Counted from the first letter of the stretch, positions 44,544 through 57,022 are shown. The stretch: DNA of 64,000 nt from Costus lasius (GCA_027563935.2 CM050451.1:99971565-100035564), one strand, 5' to 3'. Notes: generated by a model not told the origin, from the letters alone. Numbers and translations: made by a program.

Positions 44544-46215
44544 TGTAAGTCCCTACAAGAGGGGGTGAAACCCTAAAGCGGGGCGCATATCAAAAATTCA
44601 TAGCGGAAGCTAGGGTTTCAAGATCGCATGTAGTATAAACATATGATCAACTAGAGATTGTATGGATCAAAAGAGATCATACCATAGCCATCGCTTGGAT
44701 GGTGTCTTGGAAGAAGAGATCGAAAGGGCTCTCCTCCAAAGCGTGCGCACACAAGAGGATGATGACTACTCCTTGTGTTCCTTGTGCTAGCAAGGATCTC
44801 CAAGGTCTCCTTGATCGCAAGAAGGGAAAAGATGATTCTTCTTCTTAGGCCGAACTCTTCTTGGCGTCAACCTTCTCTACACGAAAGCAAGCGGCGACGA
44901 GAGGAAGAGGGGAGCGAGAATAGAGCGTTGCCGAACGTGGAGATGTTTCTCCTTTTTGGAACTTCCAAAAATAGCAAACTCATACGTTCATGCGTTATGC
45001 GTTCACACAAGTGAACCGAACGCTCATACTTCTCCCCTTGAACCATGCGCTCACACATGAGCCGGTTCAATTGAATTTGGTCCAAGACCAAATTAAATCA
45101 GCCCAAGCCATGGTCTAGATCTCATTGAACCAAATGGTTCAAGATCTGACCATTCATCTCTTGATGCTCTTGATCTCACCGATCTAGCATCAACTCTCTC
45201 GATCGAAGCTTACCGATCTCAAGCCCTAATCAATCAAACATGATCAGACCAGATCTCACTTACAATCAGAGTTTAAATCCCTTTAAACTGAATCAAAACA
45301 ATTCAGTCCACACGATCTGACTTAAGTAAGCCATATCATCAAATTGTGCGACCCTAAGGGTTTCCTTTAAATGTCGGTAACGATAACTTACGTTATCACG
45401 ATCAGTGAGGGGTATCTAGCAACACATCACTGTCTCCCGATATAAAGGAAAGAGTCTTCCAAGACTACACCCAAACCACAGCACAAGTGTGAACCCAAGT
45501 CACTTGACATATATGTTTCCTTTGCCACTGGATGTTCTTATTGGACAAGCGTGTCAAGCCTGTAACTCCAATATGATGAGAATGATTAGATCAGATGAAC
45601 ACAGTCATCTGGGTATGGCCATACACTTTCTCAATCATCTCATCCAGGGGGGCCCCTTTAGAACATCACACTCCTAAACAAGGAGACGGCAATCCTATAT
45701 CTATCACTAGTGCCCTAACATGACTCATGCTCATTATCCAAGATAGTCTATAACCATTATGTTTCAAATGATATTGAACTACCTCAAAACAATGCCAATC
45801 ATCATTTAGAAACACAAGTGATCTCATGTCAGAGGAAATATGCCACTTGTTGCATACAAGAATTATTCACATTGTGACAAGCAATTGAATATCCTAGTAG
45901 GGTCTGTCCAGTACATCCAATGTACCTATGAGTCTACATCTTATTCCATGCTCGAAGCATCCTATAAGATTAGAACACATATTAGTCTCAATCATATCAA
46001 GGCTGTCTCATGTTCACCAAGATATCTCGACTAAGGACAATACTGCATGTCAGCCAAGCTGAACAGCATTGAGACATTATTCAGAAGTACACATATTGCA
46101 GCAGACAATGTAACAACCTGAATAACAACCATTGCCTTTATAAACATAGAGTTTATACATGATACTGAAAGAATCCCAAGGCCTCAAACATTAGCCTTAA
46201 GGGCATACCCCAACA
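44544..46215 (-). repeat. E4 5' LTR (family I)
   Basis: On the plus strand TGTAAGTCCCTAC to ATACCCCAACA, 1672 bp, preceded by the complement of the primer site. Confidence 0.94.
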
Positions 46216-46220
46216 CTTTT

Positions 46221-46460
46221 CTAGCACAAAGAAGACAAGGGAGTAGCCGTCTTCACCTTGTGTGCGTCCACTTTGGAGGAGAGCCCCATCGTTCTCTTGC
46301 TTCCAAGTCGCCATCCAATCATGGCTATGGTATGATCCTTTTGTTTTGATCTATACAATCTTCAAGTTGATCATATATTCATGCATGCGATCCTAGGAAA
46401 CCCTAGATTCCGCCTTTGCAAAATTTTATATGCGCCATATTAGGGTTTCGCCCCCTTTCA
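46221..46460 (+). repeat. E2 3' LTR, right piece
   Basis: This continues the LTR cut at 35594 and ends GCCCCCTTTCA at 46460. The E2 target duplicate would be AGAAG (46461-46465), but its partner is outside the window. Confidence 0.93.
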
Positions 46461-48025
46461 AGAAGGTAGCGGCTAGGGTTTGATGGAAGAGGATGCTTGC
46501 GCCAAAGCCCCTTGCTCTCACCCCCTTTGATGTGTTCATGCCTCCAAGGATGATTACCATCAAGAGGGCTCGGCTAGGTGCTCTTTTATAGGGCAAGAGG
46601 CGACATATGAAAGGCTAGGATTAAGACAAGTGTAGGGCTAAGATGAGGAGGTTTGAAACAAGGAAAGTCTCCAAGACATTTCGATAATTCTCATTCAACC
46701 CTTCCTTTTGCTCTCACGCTTTCCCTTGTGCGCCAAGGCCTTGCCTTGCGCCCCAAGCAATGCCATATTGGCATTCATACCTTAAGGGATCAAGAGGGGA
46801 GGCGCCAATTGCTTCTTTATAGAGCAAATTGCGCCACTTCTCCCCATTATGCCCATAGGCGCCTAGGGGAGAAGATTTGTCCCCATTATACCCTTTTAGC
46901 CTTTCTCCTCTTCATGAGAACATGTTATTGGGCCTCATTGGATAATGAGCTAGCCCAAACATCATTGCATGCGTTGATTAAGCACTTGGATCCAATCCAA
47001 TGCAACCCTAATTCAAATGCGACCAACTAAGGTCAAATACGGGTCAACCTGCCATAAATGAAGTTTGGCTCCAATAATATTCTTCCATCTCATCAGGCCC
47101 ATTGGCACTGATGAAATCTCCCAATTAGATCTGAGTTATCAATAACTCGATCATAAGGCTTCCCAATCAATACGAGAACTCAAGTATCAAGGTGTGCGAC
47201 CCTGTAGGTTCCTCTGACGCTGGCAGTGTCGACCAAATGTCACCACAAGCAGTGAGTGGCACCTAGCAGTGCATCGCTGCTACCCAGGTAATTGGAATGG
47301 ATATCGACATCGACATCCCCATCATCGCAACTAAGTATAGATGCATTACAGTCTCTTTGCCGAACTGATATCCGATTGGACAAGTGTGTCACCACTTGTT
47401 TTAACCCAATCTCATGCCTATGACTAGAACAGGTTCTCACCTGGGTATGGCCATACACTCTCAGTCATAGAACCATAGAGCAGCTCCATGGATATCATGC
47501 TTCCCTAAGGAAGGGGCAAATCCTATGTCTGTCCATTGGCCTTCTCATATGGGTCGTGACATGCTCAATGACAACCGTTATGACCTCCCAACTATGGCGA
47601 GGTGTTAGGTTGTATCAAAGCAAGTCTCTAACCATATAGAATGATCAATGACCTCAAGTCAAGGGATCAATGCATCTCCTATCACTTGTGAGGATAACTT
47701 ATGACACCAAGTTATAGCCTCACAGCGGGTCTATCCGGTACATCCTCCAATGATATACCCATGTGTATGCGTTAGCACCACGTGCCTAACCAGCCCACAT
47801 ATCAGTCTCACAAGTACCATAGCTGTCCCATATCTACTAAGGTACATCGACTGGGATTAAGTTCGAGCACAGATCTAATCTGTCTCCAGGGACATTATCA
47901 TGTAAGTACACAATCGCAGGTGTAGACAAACAATGATAATGACAATGCCAGAATGATATATAAATATCAATGTCAAGTAGTACATAAGTGGACCAAAACT
48001 AGGTCCTAGGGCATATACACCAACA
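46461..48025 (-). repeat. family II LTR, reverse orientation, cut by E2
   Basis: On the minus strand it begins TGTTGGTGTATATGCCC. It aligns with the forward copy at 48026-48733 over about 700 bp. It contains reversed forms of blocks also found in family I LTRs: TATGGCCATACCCAG near 47442-47462, CTTGTCCAAT near 47376, and GGGTCGCACA near 47195. The far part towards 46461 has no clear partner here. No coding frame of note. The remaining part should lie left of E2, outside the window. Confidence 0.75.
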
Positions 48026-48733
48026 TATATGCCCTGAGACCTACTTTTGTACTACTTATCTCTGATAGTTATATATCATTCGGGCATTGTCATTATCAAT
48101 GTTTGTCTACATCTACGATTGTGTACATACATGATAATGTCCCTGGAGACAGATTGGATCTGTGCTAAAACTAGTGTCCCCAGTCGATGTACCTTAGTGG
48201 ATATGGGATAGCTATGATACTAGTGAGACTGGTATATGGGCTGGTTAGGCACGCGGTGCTAATGCAGACATATGAGTATATCAGTGGTGGATGCACTGGA
48301 CCAACCCGCTGTGAGGCAATGACTTGGTGTCATGAATTGTCCTTACAAGTGATAGGAGATACATTGATCCTTAGACTTGAGGCCATTGACTCTTCTATAT
48401 GGTTAGGGACATGCTTTGATGCAACCTAACACCTCGCCGTAGTTGGGAGGTTATAAAGGTTGTCATTGGGTATGTCATGACCCATATATGAAGATCAATG
48501 TATAGACAAAAGGATTTGCCCCTTCCTGAGAGAAGCTTGATATCCTGGAGCTCCTCTATGGCTCTATGACTGAAAGTGTATGGCCATACCCAGGTGAGAA
48601 CCTGATTTAGTCATGACCATGTGATTGGGTGAAAACAAGTGATGACACACTTGTCCAATCGAATATCAATTTAGCAAAGGGACTATAATGTATCTGTACC
48701 TAGTTGCGATGATGGGGATGTCAATGTCGATAT
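48026..48733 (+). repeat. family II LTR fragment, forward orientation
   Basis: Starts at TATATGCCCTGAGACC, lacking only the first eight bases of the family II LTR, and matches the reverse copy until GTCGATAT near 48733. If the reverse copy inserted into this one, TATAT (48026-48030) would be the right target copy. The left one is not visible. TATGGCCATACCCAG is at about 48580-48595. Confidence 0.72.
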
Positions 48734-50653
48734 TGACGCAGCGGATGTAGGGGCCTTAATTTCCGTACTCTAGGGGAACTAGATGATGATGCTGAAAGAC
48801 GAGGAAGGTTAAAACGCGTGCGAACGAGAGAGCGATGAGAAAACCGATGAGAACAACGAGTAGACAATTCTTGAGCAATACCCAAACGCGTAGAGAAATA
48901 ACGGTTCGATCACTAAGGAAACTACTCACCTTTACTCGTAGAGCCAATTTTTTTTCTTCAAGCAAGCACGTGTGATCAGAACCTTCACGATGCTACGAAG
49001 GCGACAATCCACAAGTCCAAGACCAATGTCGGAAGCGCAGGAACCGAATGCGTGATCGTTTAAAAAGGACCCGGAGCCCAAGGAGGGTTCTCTAGGTGTT
49101 TTGATTGAAAGCAGTAAATGAGCAAAATACAAGAACGAGGGAGCTCTAGGCGAGTTCCTCGGAGCTGGTGGACCTAGGCCTTGCGCGGGGAATGTGACTA
49201 CTACAACCGAACTGAGAAACAACACAAGCCCTTAGCCCTGTCTTATAGATCAAGAGGGAATGAGGGTCAAATGCACAACACATGAGGGTAGTTGGAGAAG
49301 CCAACTCCCTCTAACTACCTAAAAGAAGGTCAATATTCCTCCAAAACAAACTAAAGCAACATGCTAACTAACTTCTGCAGGGGAATATGCCAAGGGATGG
49401 GGCGCATGAGCTGGGACGTTTGGGGCATTGAACGGGCCGCCTTTGGTGGGCTACACCATTTCTGAGCATGCGACCATGAAGCAGTAGAAGCGGCTGATCG
49501 TGGGCTGATTTTGAACATTAGTGGCGGTCTCTTGGGCCGAATTGAGGGCCCGGTTGTTGTATCAGTCGGTGGTGGCATCCGGTGGGGGTCCTCGAGGAAG
49601 AGTTGCCATAGGAACGTGCTGAATGGACTTCGAAGATGTGGGCGAAGCCTCATTGATAGAGCGGATGGGGCAAGTTATGGCGTATGAGGGGCTTACCACC
49701 CCCACAAAATGGTTCGGGGGGTGCGAAGACTGTTGTGAGCGTCGAATGGGATGAAGAATGACACCTTTAGACTTTCTGGGGCTGGTCATGGCCTAGCCAT
49801 GTTTGCGGTCATGGGCGTGATGGAGTGGCGCTAGGTCAAACACGGCTGGAGGCATGGGGGTGTCCGGGGTGTCATTTGTCGGTGAACTGGTCATGGTCAT
49901 GCTGGAGTGGCTCTAGTTCCAGCGAACTGATCATGGGTGAAGGCACGGGCGTGCCGTGGGTCATGTATGCGTTCGCGTTGAGGCTGGACCGTGTCACGGG
50001 CGTGCTCGTCTTCACAGCCTAGACGTGCTGGGGTTGAAAGGTAGGAATTAAGGCAGGGCCATAATCTGATTTATGGGTCGTAATTCCGGGTATAAAATCC
50101 ACAGAATGTTTGTGCCAAATTACGGTGGGGCCATAATGAATATTACGGGCCGTAATTTTGTGCTGAGAATCTGTAGTGTTTTCTGGCGAGCTGGTCACGG
50201 CCTGGCCATGTTTGCTGTCACGGCCGTGATGGGGTGCGCCACTTTCCGCCGAGCTCGTCACAGCGGGCATCACGGGCGTGGTAGTGGCCGTGCTCGCATT
50301 CGCATTTCTCTTCGACCATGTCACAGCCATGCTCCCGATCACGGCCTGGCCGTGTCTGGATTGGCTGGGTCTTGCGGCGTCGGACACGGTTGGAGGAACG
50401 GGTGTGCAGATGGTCTGCGGGCTCGTCATGGCCATGTCCACCATCACGGCCTGGCTGTGTTGAGGGCGGTGGATGGCCTTCTGAATCAGAAATTGCTGGG
50501 TGTCCTCCTCAGGCCCTAGGGAGTCTCTCCAAGTGTCTTCTAGAGGAATTGGGTCATCTTCATGTGCGTCTATGACTCCGTCAAGTATCCCGGGGAGGGA
50601 AGAATTCTCCTCCGGAGAATAAGATGGGCTGATGTCGTTGGAGGGGGCGCTGG
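48734..50653 (-). repeat. unclassified repeat, possibly part of another LTR element, with GC-rich palindromic repeats
   Basis: The family II match stops sharply at GATAT, followed by TGACGCAGCGG. Read on the minus strand this region would end ...GCGTCA, so it may be the 3' end of a reverse LTR element. A purine-rich GAGGGAGT just outside TGGCTTCTCC near 49303 could mark the start of a 570-bp LTR, but this is weak. I recognise no coding domain. From about 49780 to 50465 imperfect units with TGGTCACGGCC and CACGGCCGTGATGG palindromes recur. The minus-strand frame across them has HGQAV repeats but no known fold. E6 is inserted at its right end; GCTGG (50649-50653) should be the left E6 target copy. 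Confidence 0.4.
49780..50465. repeat. array of degenerate palindromic repeats
   Basis: Units start near 49781, 50189, 50250, 50317 and 50421. The units at 49781 and 50189 align over about 48 bases with only a handful of differences, mostly C/T or G/A. AT-rich variants (GGGCCATAAT...) lie near 50056 and 50130. The GC content is visibly higher than in the rest of the window. Confidence 0.6.
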
Positions 50654-52339
50654 TGAAAGTCCCCACAAGGGGGCGAAACCCTAAAGCATGCACAAACATA
50701 AATTTGCATGGGCGGAATCTAGGGTTTCCTAGGATCGCATAGCATGTATTAGATGATCAACTTTTGAATACTTATATAGATTGGATGCGATTCTTACCAT
50801 GGCCATCGCTTGGATGATGTCTAGGAAGAAGAGAGTCGAATGCTTCTCCTCCAAACGGTGCGCACACAAGATGAGGATGCGCTTACTTCCTTGGTGCACC
50901 TTGTGCTAGCAAGGTTCTAAGGTATCCTTGATCGAATGGAAGAGATGGATGAAGTCTTGCTTGCTCTGCCGAAAACTCTCCAAGGCGTCAAAGCTTCGTC
51001 ACACACGAATGCCGTCGAGAGAGTAAGGGGGGAGAGGCGAGAAGAGAGTTCTCTTGGCGTGAACGTGAGATGTGGTCACGTTAGAGAACATGCTATCTAA
51101 AAATAGCAAAACGCCTTCTCAACTTGCGATCATGGGTTTTCCCAATCGCAAACTCCTCTTCTCTTGAACCATACGCTCACTTGATGAGCTGGTTCAATTT
51201 CGGTTTGGTCCAAAGACCAATTAACCCAAGCAATTTGGTCTAGATCATATCAAACCCTAAGGCTCCAGATCTAACCGTTCATCTCTTGATGCTCCTGATC
51301 TCACCGATCTAGCATCTATACTCTCGATCGAAGCTTACCGATCTCAAGCCCTAATCAATCAAACATGATCAGACCAGATATCACTTACAATCAGAGATAA
51401 AATCCCTTTAAACTGAACCCAAACAATTCAGTCCACACGATCTGACTTAAGTAAGCCATATGATCAAATTGTGCGACCCTAAGGGTTTCCTTTAAATGTC
51501 GGTAATGATAACTTATGTCATCATGATCAGTGAGGGGTATCTAGCAACACATCACTATCTCCCAATATAAAGAAAAGAGTCTTCCAAGACTACACCCAAA
51601 CCACAGCACAAGTGTGAATCCAACTCACAAGGCATGCTAGTTTCCTTTGCCACTGGATGTTCTTATTGGACAAACGTGTCAAGCTTGTAGCTCCAATATG
51701 ATGAGCATGATTAGATCAGATGAACACAGTCACCTGGGTATGGCCATACACTTTCTCAATCATCTCATCCAGGGGGCCCCTTTAGAACATCACACTCCAA
51801 TCAAGGAGACGGCAATCCTTTATCTATCACTAGTGCCCTAACCTGACTCAAGCTCACCATCCAAGATAGTCTATAACCATTATGTTTCAAATGATATTGA
51901 ACTACCTCAAAATAATGACAATCATCATTTAGAAACACAAGTGATCTCAAGTCAGAGGAAATGTGCCACTTGTTACATTCAAGGATTATTCACATTGTGA
52001 CAAGCAATTGAATATCCTAGTAGGGTCTGTCCAGTACATCCAATGTACCCATGAGTCTACATCTTATTCCATGCTCGAAGCATCCTATAAGATTAGAACA
52101 CATATTAGTCTCAATCATATCAAGGCTGTCTCATGTTCACCAAGATATCTCGACTAAGGACTTAACTGCATGTCAGCCTAGCTGAACAGCATTGAGACAT
52201 TATTCAGAAGTACACTTATTGCAGCAGATAATGTAACAAGCTGAATAACAACCATTGCCTTTATAAACATAAAAGTTTATACATGATACTGATACAATCC
52301 CAAGGCCTCAAACATTAGCCTTAAGGGCATACCCCAACA
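50654..52339 (-). repeat. E6 3' LTR (family I)
   Basis: On the plus strand TGAAAGTCCCCAC to ATACCCCAACA, 1686 bp. Its partner is outside the window. Confidence 0.94.
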
Positions 52340-52354
52340 ATCTCCCACTTGCAC
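52340..52354 (-). other. E6 polypurine tract
   Basis: On the minus strand GTGCAAGTGGGAGAT, before the 3' LTR. Confidence 0.85.
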
Positions 52355-52359
52355 TTAAT

Positions 52360-55358
52360 CTAATGGTTGAGAAACCTCAAACCCATATTATTACAGTGCT
52401 TCTCATGCTTCTGCTGCGCCAGAGGCTTGGTAAGCGGGTCTGCCAGATTGTCATATGTATGAACCTTGCAGACTTTGATCTCGCCACGATCAATGATCTC
52501 CCGGATCAAATGAAACCGTCTCTGTATGTGCTTGGACTTCTGGTGCGACCGTGGTTCCTTTGCTTGTGCGATTGCTCCAGTGTTATCACAGAAGATAACC
52601 AAAGGATCTGCACTCGAAGGAACAACACCAAGTTCTTGAACGAACTTACGAATCCACACTGCCTCCTTGGATGCTTCCGAGGCTGCAACATACTCGGCTT
52701 CCATGGGAGAATCAGCAACGATTGACTATTTGAAACTTTTCCACACCACCGCTCCTCCATTCAAGCTAAAAACATAGCCTGATTGCGATCGGAAATCATC
52801 CTGGTCAGACTGGAACGAAGCGTCAGTATATCCTTCAATACTGAGTTCTTCCTGACCACCATACACCAAGAACATATCTTTGGTCCTCCGCAGATATTTT
52901 AAAATGTTCTTGACTGCAATCCAGTGCGCCTGACCTGGATTACTTTGGAACCGACTGGTCACGCTTAACCCGTAAGCGACGTCTGGGCGAGTACACAACA
53001 TCGCATACATAATGGACCCAATAGCCGAAGCATAAGGCGTATTGTCCATTTCATCTTTCTCAGTCTGTGTTTGTGGACACTGACTCTTCGAAAGATTCAG
53101 ACCATGTCTGACTGGAAGATATCCTCTTTTAGAATTCTCTAAATGAAATCTCTCCAGGACTTTATCGATGTAAGTACTCTGGCACAGCCCGAGAAGCCTC
53201 TTAGATCTATCCCTGTAGATCTTCACACCTAATACATAGGCTGCTTCTCCCAAATCTTTCATCTGAAAACATTTCCTTAACCATGCCTTAACCGCATGTA
53301 GTTCAGGAATATTGTTTCCAATGATCAAGATATCATCGACGTAGAGGACTAGGAAAGTAATAACGCTCCCACTAAACCTCTTATATACACACGGGTCATC
53401 CTCGTTCTTGATGAAACCAAATTCACTGATTGATTCATAAAAATGAATATTCCAGCTTCTAGATGCTTGTTTAAGTCCATAAATGGACTTCTTTAACTTG
53501 CAAATCTTATGACGATCTGATGGATTAGTGAAACCTTTAGGTTGTGTCATATACACATCCTCATCCAGATTTCCATTCAGGAAAGCCGTCTTCACATCCA
53601 TTTGCCAGATCTCATAATCATAATATGCTGCTATCGCGAAAAGAATCCGAATAGACTTAAACATGGCCACAGGAGAGAAAGTTTCATCATAATCTATCCC
53701 ATAGATTTGTTTGAAACCTTTCGCAACCAGCCTGCCTTTATAGGTAACCATGTTACCATCCATGTCAATCTTCTTCTTGAAGATCCATTTACAGCCTATA
53801 GGGATCACTCCCGGAGGCGGATCAACCAAATCCCAGACTTGGTTATCTGACATGGAGTCCATCTCGGCTCGCATAGCTTCAAGCCATCTAGCTGAGTCCG
53901 GTCCACTGACCGCATTCGCATAAGTGAGGGGTTCATCATTATCAATGATGTAGACTCCGTCATAGCGCTCAGGCTGTCGACGGATCCTTCCCGATCTTTG
54001 CGGTTCCCGTGATATCTGAGCCTCAGGTTGTTCAATAACCTGATCTACCGGCTCAGGCTCATCCAACTATGCTTGACCACTTTGTCCTTCCTCTGGATTC
54101 TCATCCAGCTTTATTTCTCTCCCACTGGCCTCTTGTAGAAGAAACTCCTTCTCAAGAAAAATCGCCGTCCGAGCAACAAATACCTTGTTCTCTTTGGGAT
54201 CGTAGAAATAATAACCCTTAGTTTCCTTAGGGTAACCGACAAAGATACATTTCTCAGATATGCTCTCTAGTTTCCCAGAGGCGAGCTTTTTGACATAAGC
54301 CTCGCAACCCCAGATCCTGATAAATGTCAAGCTTGGCTGTTTCCCATACCATAACTCATATGGAGTCTTTGAAACTGCCTTGGATGGCACTCGGTTTAGT
54401 ACTTTTGCAGCTGTTTCCAGTGCAAATCCCCAAAAGGAGTAAGGTAGAGTAGCCTGACTCATCATAGAGCGAACCATATCTAGTAACGTTCTATTTCTCC
54501 TCTTGGACACACCATTCCATTGCGGTGTTCCTGGCGGAGTGAGCTGTGAGATAATCCCACACTCCTTCAGATAGTCAGTAAACTCTCGACTTAGGTATTC
54601 TCCACCTCGATCAGAACAAAGTGCCTTGATATTTCGGCCTAGCTGATTCTGTACTTCATTCTTGAACTCTTTGAACTTGTCAAAGGATTCACTTTTATGT
54701 CTCATAAGATAGACATACCCATATCTACTGAAATCATCAGTAAAGGTGATGAAGTATAGATAGCCACCTCTGGCATGTTTACTAAATGGCCCACACACAT
54801 CACTGTGTATAAGGTCAAGTAAACCTGAAGCCCTTTGACCTTTGTTAGGAAAAGGAGACTTCGTCATTTTACCCATCAAACAAGCTTTGCATGTATTAAT
54901 CTCCTCATAGGAGAATGATCCCAGCAGTCCATGGTCATGCAACCGCTTAATGCGCTTCTTGTTAATATGGCCTAAACGACTATGCCATAACAAGGTGCTG
55001 TCATCAGCATACTTGGCTTTCTTATTATCAATATTTTGTATAGAACATTCCATGTCCAACATGAATAACCCATTGTTAATTGATCCAGTAGCATAAACAA
55101 TATTATCTAATGAAAGAACACACTTTGAAATATTGCATTCAAAGGAAAACCCTTTCCTGACAAGAGCAGGAATAGAGATAATATTTTTAGTAATGCTGGG
55201 AACAAAGTAACAATTGTTCAGTTCTAATACAAGTCCAGATGGTAATGAGATGTAATAGTCTCCTACAGCAACAGCAGCAACCCGTGCCCCGTTTCCAACT
55301 CGTAGGTCCACCTCATGCTGTCCCACCTGTCTTCTTCTCTTGAGTTCCTATACATTTG
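52360..55358 (-). pseudogene. gag-pol: E6 gag-pol pseudogene (protease end to RNase H)
   Basis: Three Gln codons have become TAG, at 55348-55350, 54067-54069 and 52726-52728. The first is at the acceptor of the putative intron, where AG is still kept. Integrase has the first two Asp, but the third catalytic residue is Lys (SKRRN) as in E1, and the Arg before the second Asp motif is Cys (LCSDRGGEY). RT carries YVDD and RNase H has its motifs apart from a changed STTEAEY (now SPMEAEY). The Asn codon missing in E2 and E4 is present, so E6 belongs with E1, E3, E5 and E7. All three stops are C-to-T changes at CAG. Confidence 0.92.
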
Positions 55359-57022
55359 TGTTGGGGTATGCCCTTAAGGCTAATGTTTGAGGCCTTGGGA
55401 TTGTATCAGTATCATGTAATAAACTCTTATGTTTATAAAGGCATGGTTGTTATTCAATTAGTTACATTGTCTGTTGCAATAAGTGTGCTTCTGAATAATG
55501 TCTCAAAGCTGTTCAGCTAGGCTGACATGCTATATGTCCTTAGTCGAGATATCTTGGTGAACATGAGACAACCTTGATATGATTGAGACTAATATGTGTT
55601 CTAATCTTATAGGATGCTTCGAGCATGGAATAAGATGTAGACTCATGGGTACATTGGATGTACTGGACAGACCCTACTAGGATATTCAATTGCTTGTCAC
55701 AATGTGAATAATCCTTTAATGCAACAAGTGGCACATGTCCTTTGACTTGAGATCACTTGTGTTTCTAAATGATGATTGTCATTGTTTTGAGGTAGTTCAA
55801 TATCATTTGAAACATAATGGTTATAGACTATCTTGGATGGTGAGCTTGAATCAGGTTAGGGCACTAGTGATAGATATAGGATTGCCGTCTCCTTGAACAA
55901 GGAGTGTGATGTTCTAAAGGGCCCCCCCTATATGAGATGATTGAGATAGTGTATGGCCATACCCAGATGACAATGTTCATCTGATCTAATCATGCTCATC
56001 ATATTGGAGTTGCAGGCTTGACACGCTTGTCCAATAAGAACATCCAGTGGCAAAGGAAACATGTATGCCTGGTGAAGTGGATTCACACTTGTGCTGTGGT
56101 TTGGGTGTAGTCTTGGAAGACTCTTTCCTTTATATCGGGAGATAGTGATGTGTTGCTAGATACCCCTCACTGGTTGTGATAACGTAAGTTATCGTAACCG
56201 ACATTTAAAGGAAACCCTCAGGGTCGCACAATTTGATGATATGGCTTGCTAAGTCAGATCGTGTGGACTGAATTGTTCAGGTTCAGTTTAAAGGAGTTTA
56301 AACTCTGATTGTAAGTGAGATCTGGTCTGATCATGTTTGATTGATTAGGGCTTGAGATCGGTAAGCTTCGATCGAGAGATTTGATGCTAGATCGGTGAGA
56401 TCAAGAGCATCAAAGAGATGAACGGTTAGATCTGAAACCTAAGGGTTTACTATGGTCTAGACCAAATGGCTTGAGCTATTTTGATTTGGTTTATGAACCA
56501 AATTCGATTGGGACATTTTGGCTTGAACCAGTTCACAAATGTGAACGCTTTGTTCAATGCTATTAAGCGTTTTTGGGTTGGCATGAGCGCATGGCTTGAT
56601 GATGTTCCATTTTTGGAAAGTCATCAAGGCCGATTCCTCTCAACACCAAAACGCATATGCGTTCTCCTCTTCTCTTGTGGCTTGCTTCCTCGCTCGGAGG
56701 TAGGAGGATTAACGAGAAGAAGGGAAGGTTTTCGTCCAAGGTGAAGCTTGTTCTCGCATCTCATACTCCCTCCACGCAAGGACCCCTTGAAGCTTTGCTA
56801 GCACAAAGACGACAAGGAGAAGCCATTCCTCATCTTGCGTGCTTCATCTTTGGAGAAGATCTCATTTGATCTTTGCTTCCAAGACACCATCCAAATAGAT
56901 GGCTTTGGTATGATCTTCTTTTCGATCTCCACATTCCTTAAGGTTGATCATTTGAACATATATTACATGCGATCTCATGTTGAAACCCCTTGGAAATTAC
57001 ATGCGCCCCCTTTAGGGTTTCA
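55359..57022 (+). repeat. E7 5' LTR (family I)
   Basis: TGTTGGGGTATGCCC to TTAGGGTTTCA, 1664 bp. A hairpin with stem GTTCAC/GTGAAC around AAAT is at 56531-56546. Confidence 0.95.

Larger units (their letters stand above)
35595..46215 (-). mobile_element. E4: degenerate copia LTR retrotransposon (family I), inserted in the E2 3' LTR
   Basis: On the minus strand: 5' LTR 44544-46215, primer site, leader (split by a solo LTR), gag-pol 41057-37276, polypurine tract, 3' LTR 35595-37255. The flanks are CTTTG (35590-35594) and CTTTT (46216-46220). The intact E2 5' LTR has CTTTG there, so one base of the right copy has mutated since insertion. The LTRs differ at about 15 sites plus an 11-bp deletion in the 3' copy. 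Several coding lesions make E4 non-autonomous. Confidence 0.94.
50654..55358 (-). mobile_element. E6: copia LTR retrotransposon (family I), 3' half; interrupted by E7
   Basis: On the minus strand the visible part is pol followed by the polypurine tract and the 3' LTR (52339-50654). Its gag, leader and 5' LTR must lie beyond E7, outside the window. It is cut at 55358 within the protease region, at CATTTG. Confidence 0.93.

Noticed and set aside
46653..47030. 125-codon frame in the family II LTR
   Set aside because: No domain, low-complexity composition, and it lies in an LTR cut by E2.
50019..50699. 226-codon minus-strand frame with HGQAV repeats
   Set aside because: It starts inside the E6 LTR, which inserted later, and its length follows from the GC-rich repeat array. 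No recognisable protein family.
56481..56869. Overlapping 70-87 codon frames in the E7 5' LTR
   Set aside because: They overlap in different frames inside the LTR, are not kept in the other LTRs, and have no recognisable features.
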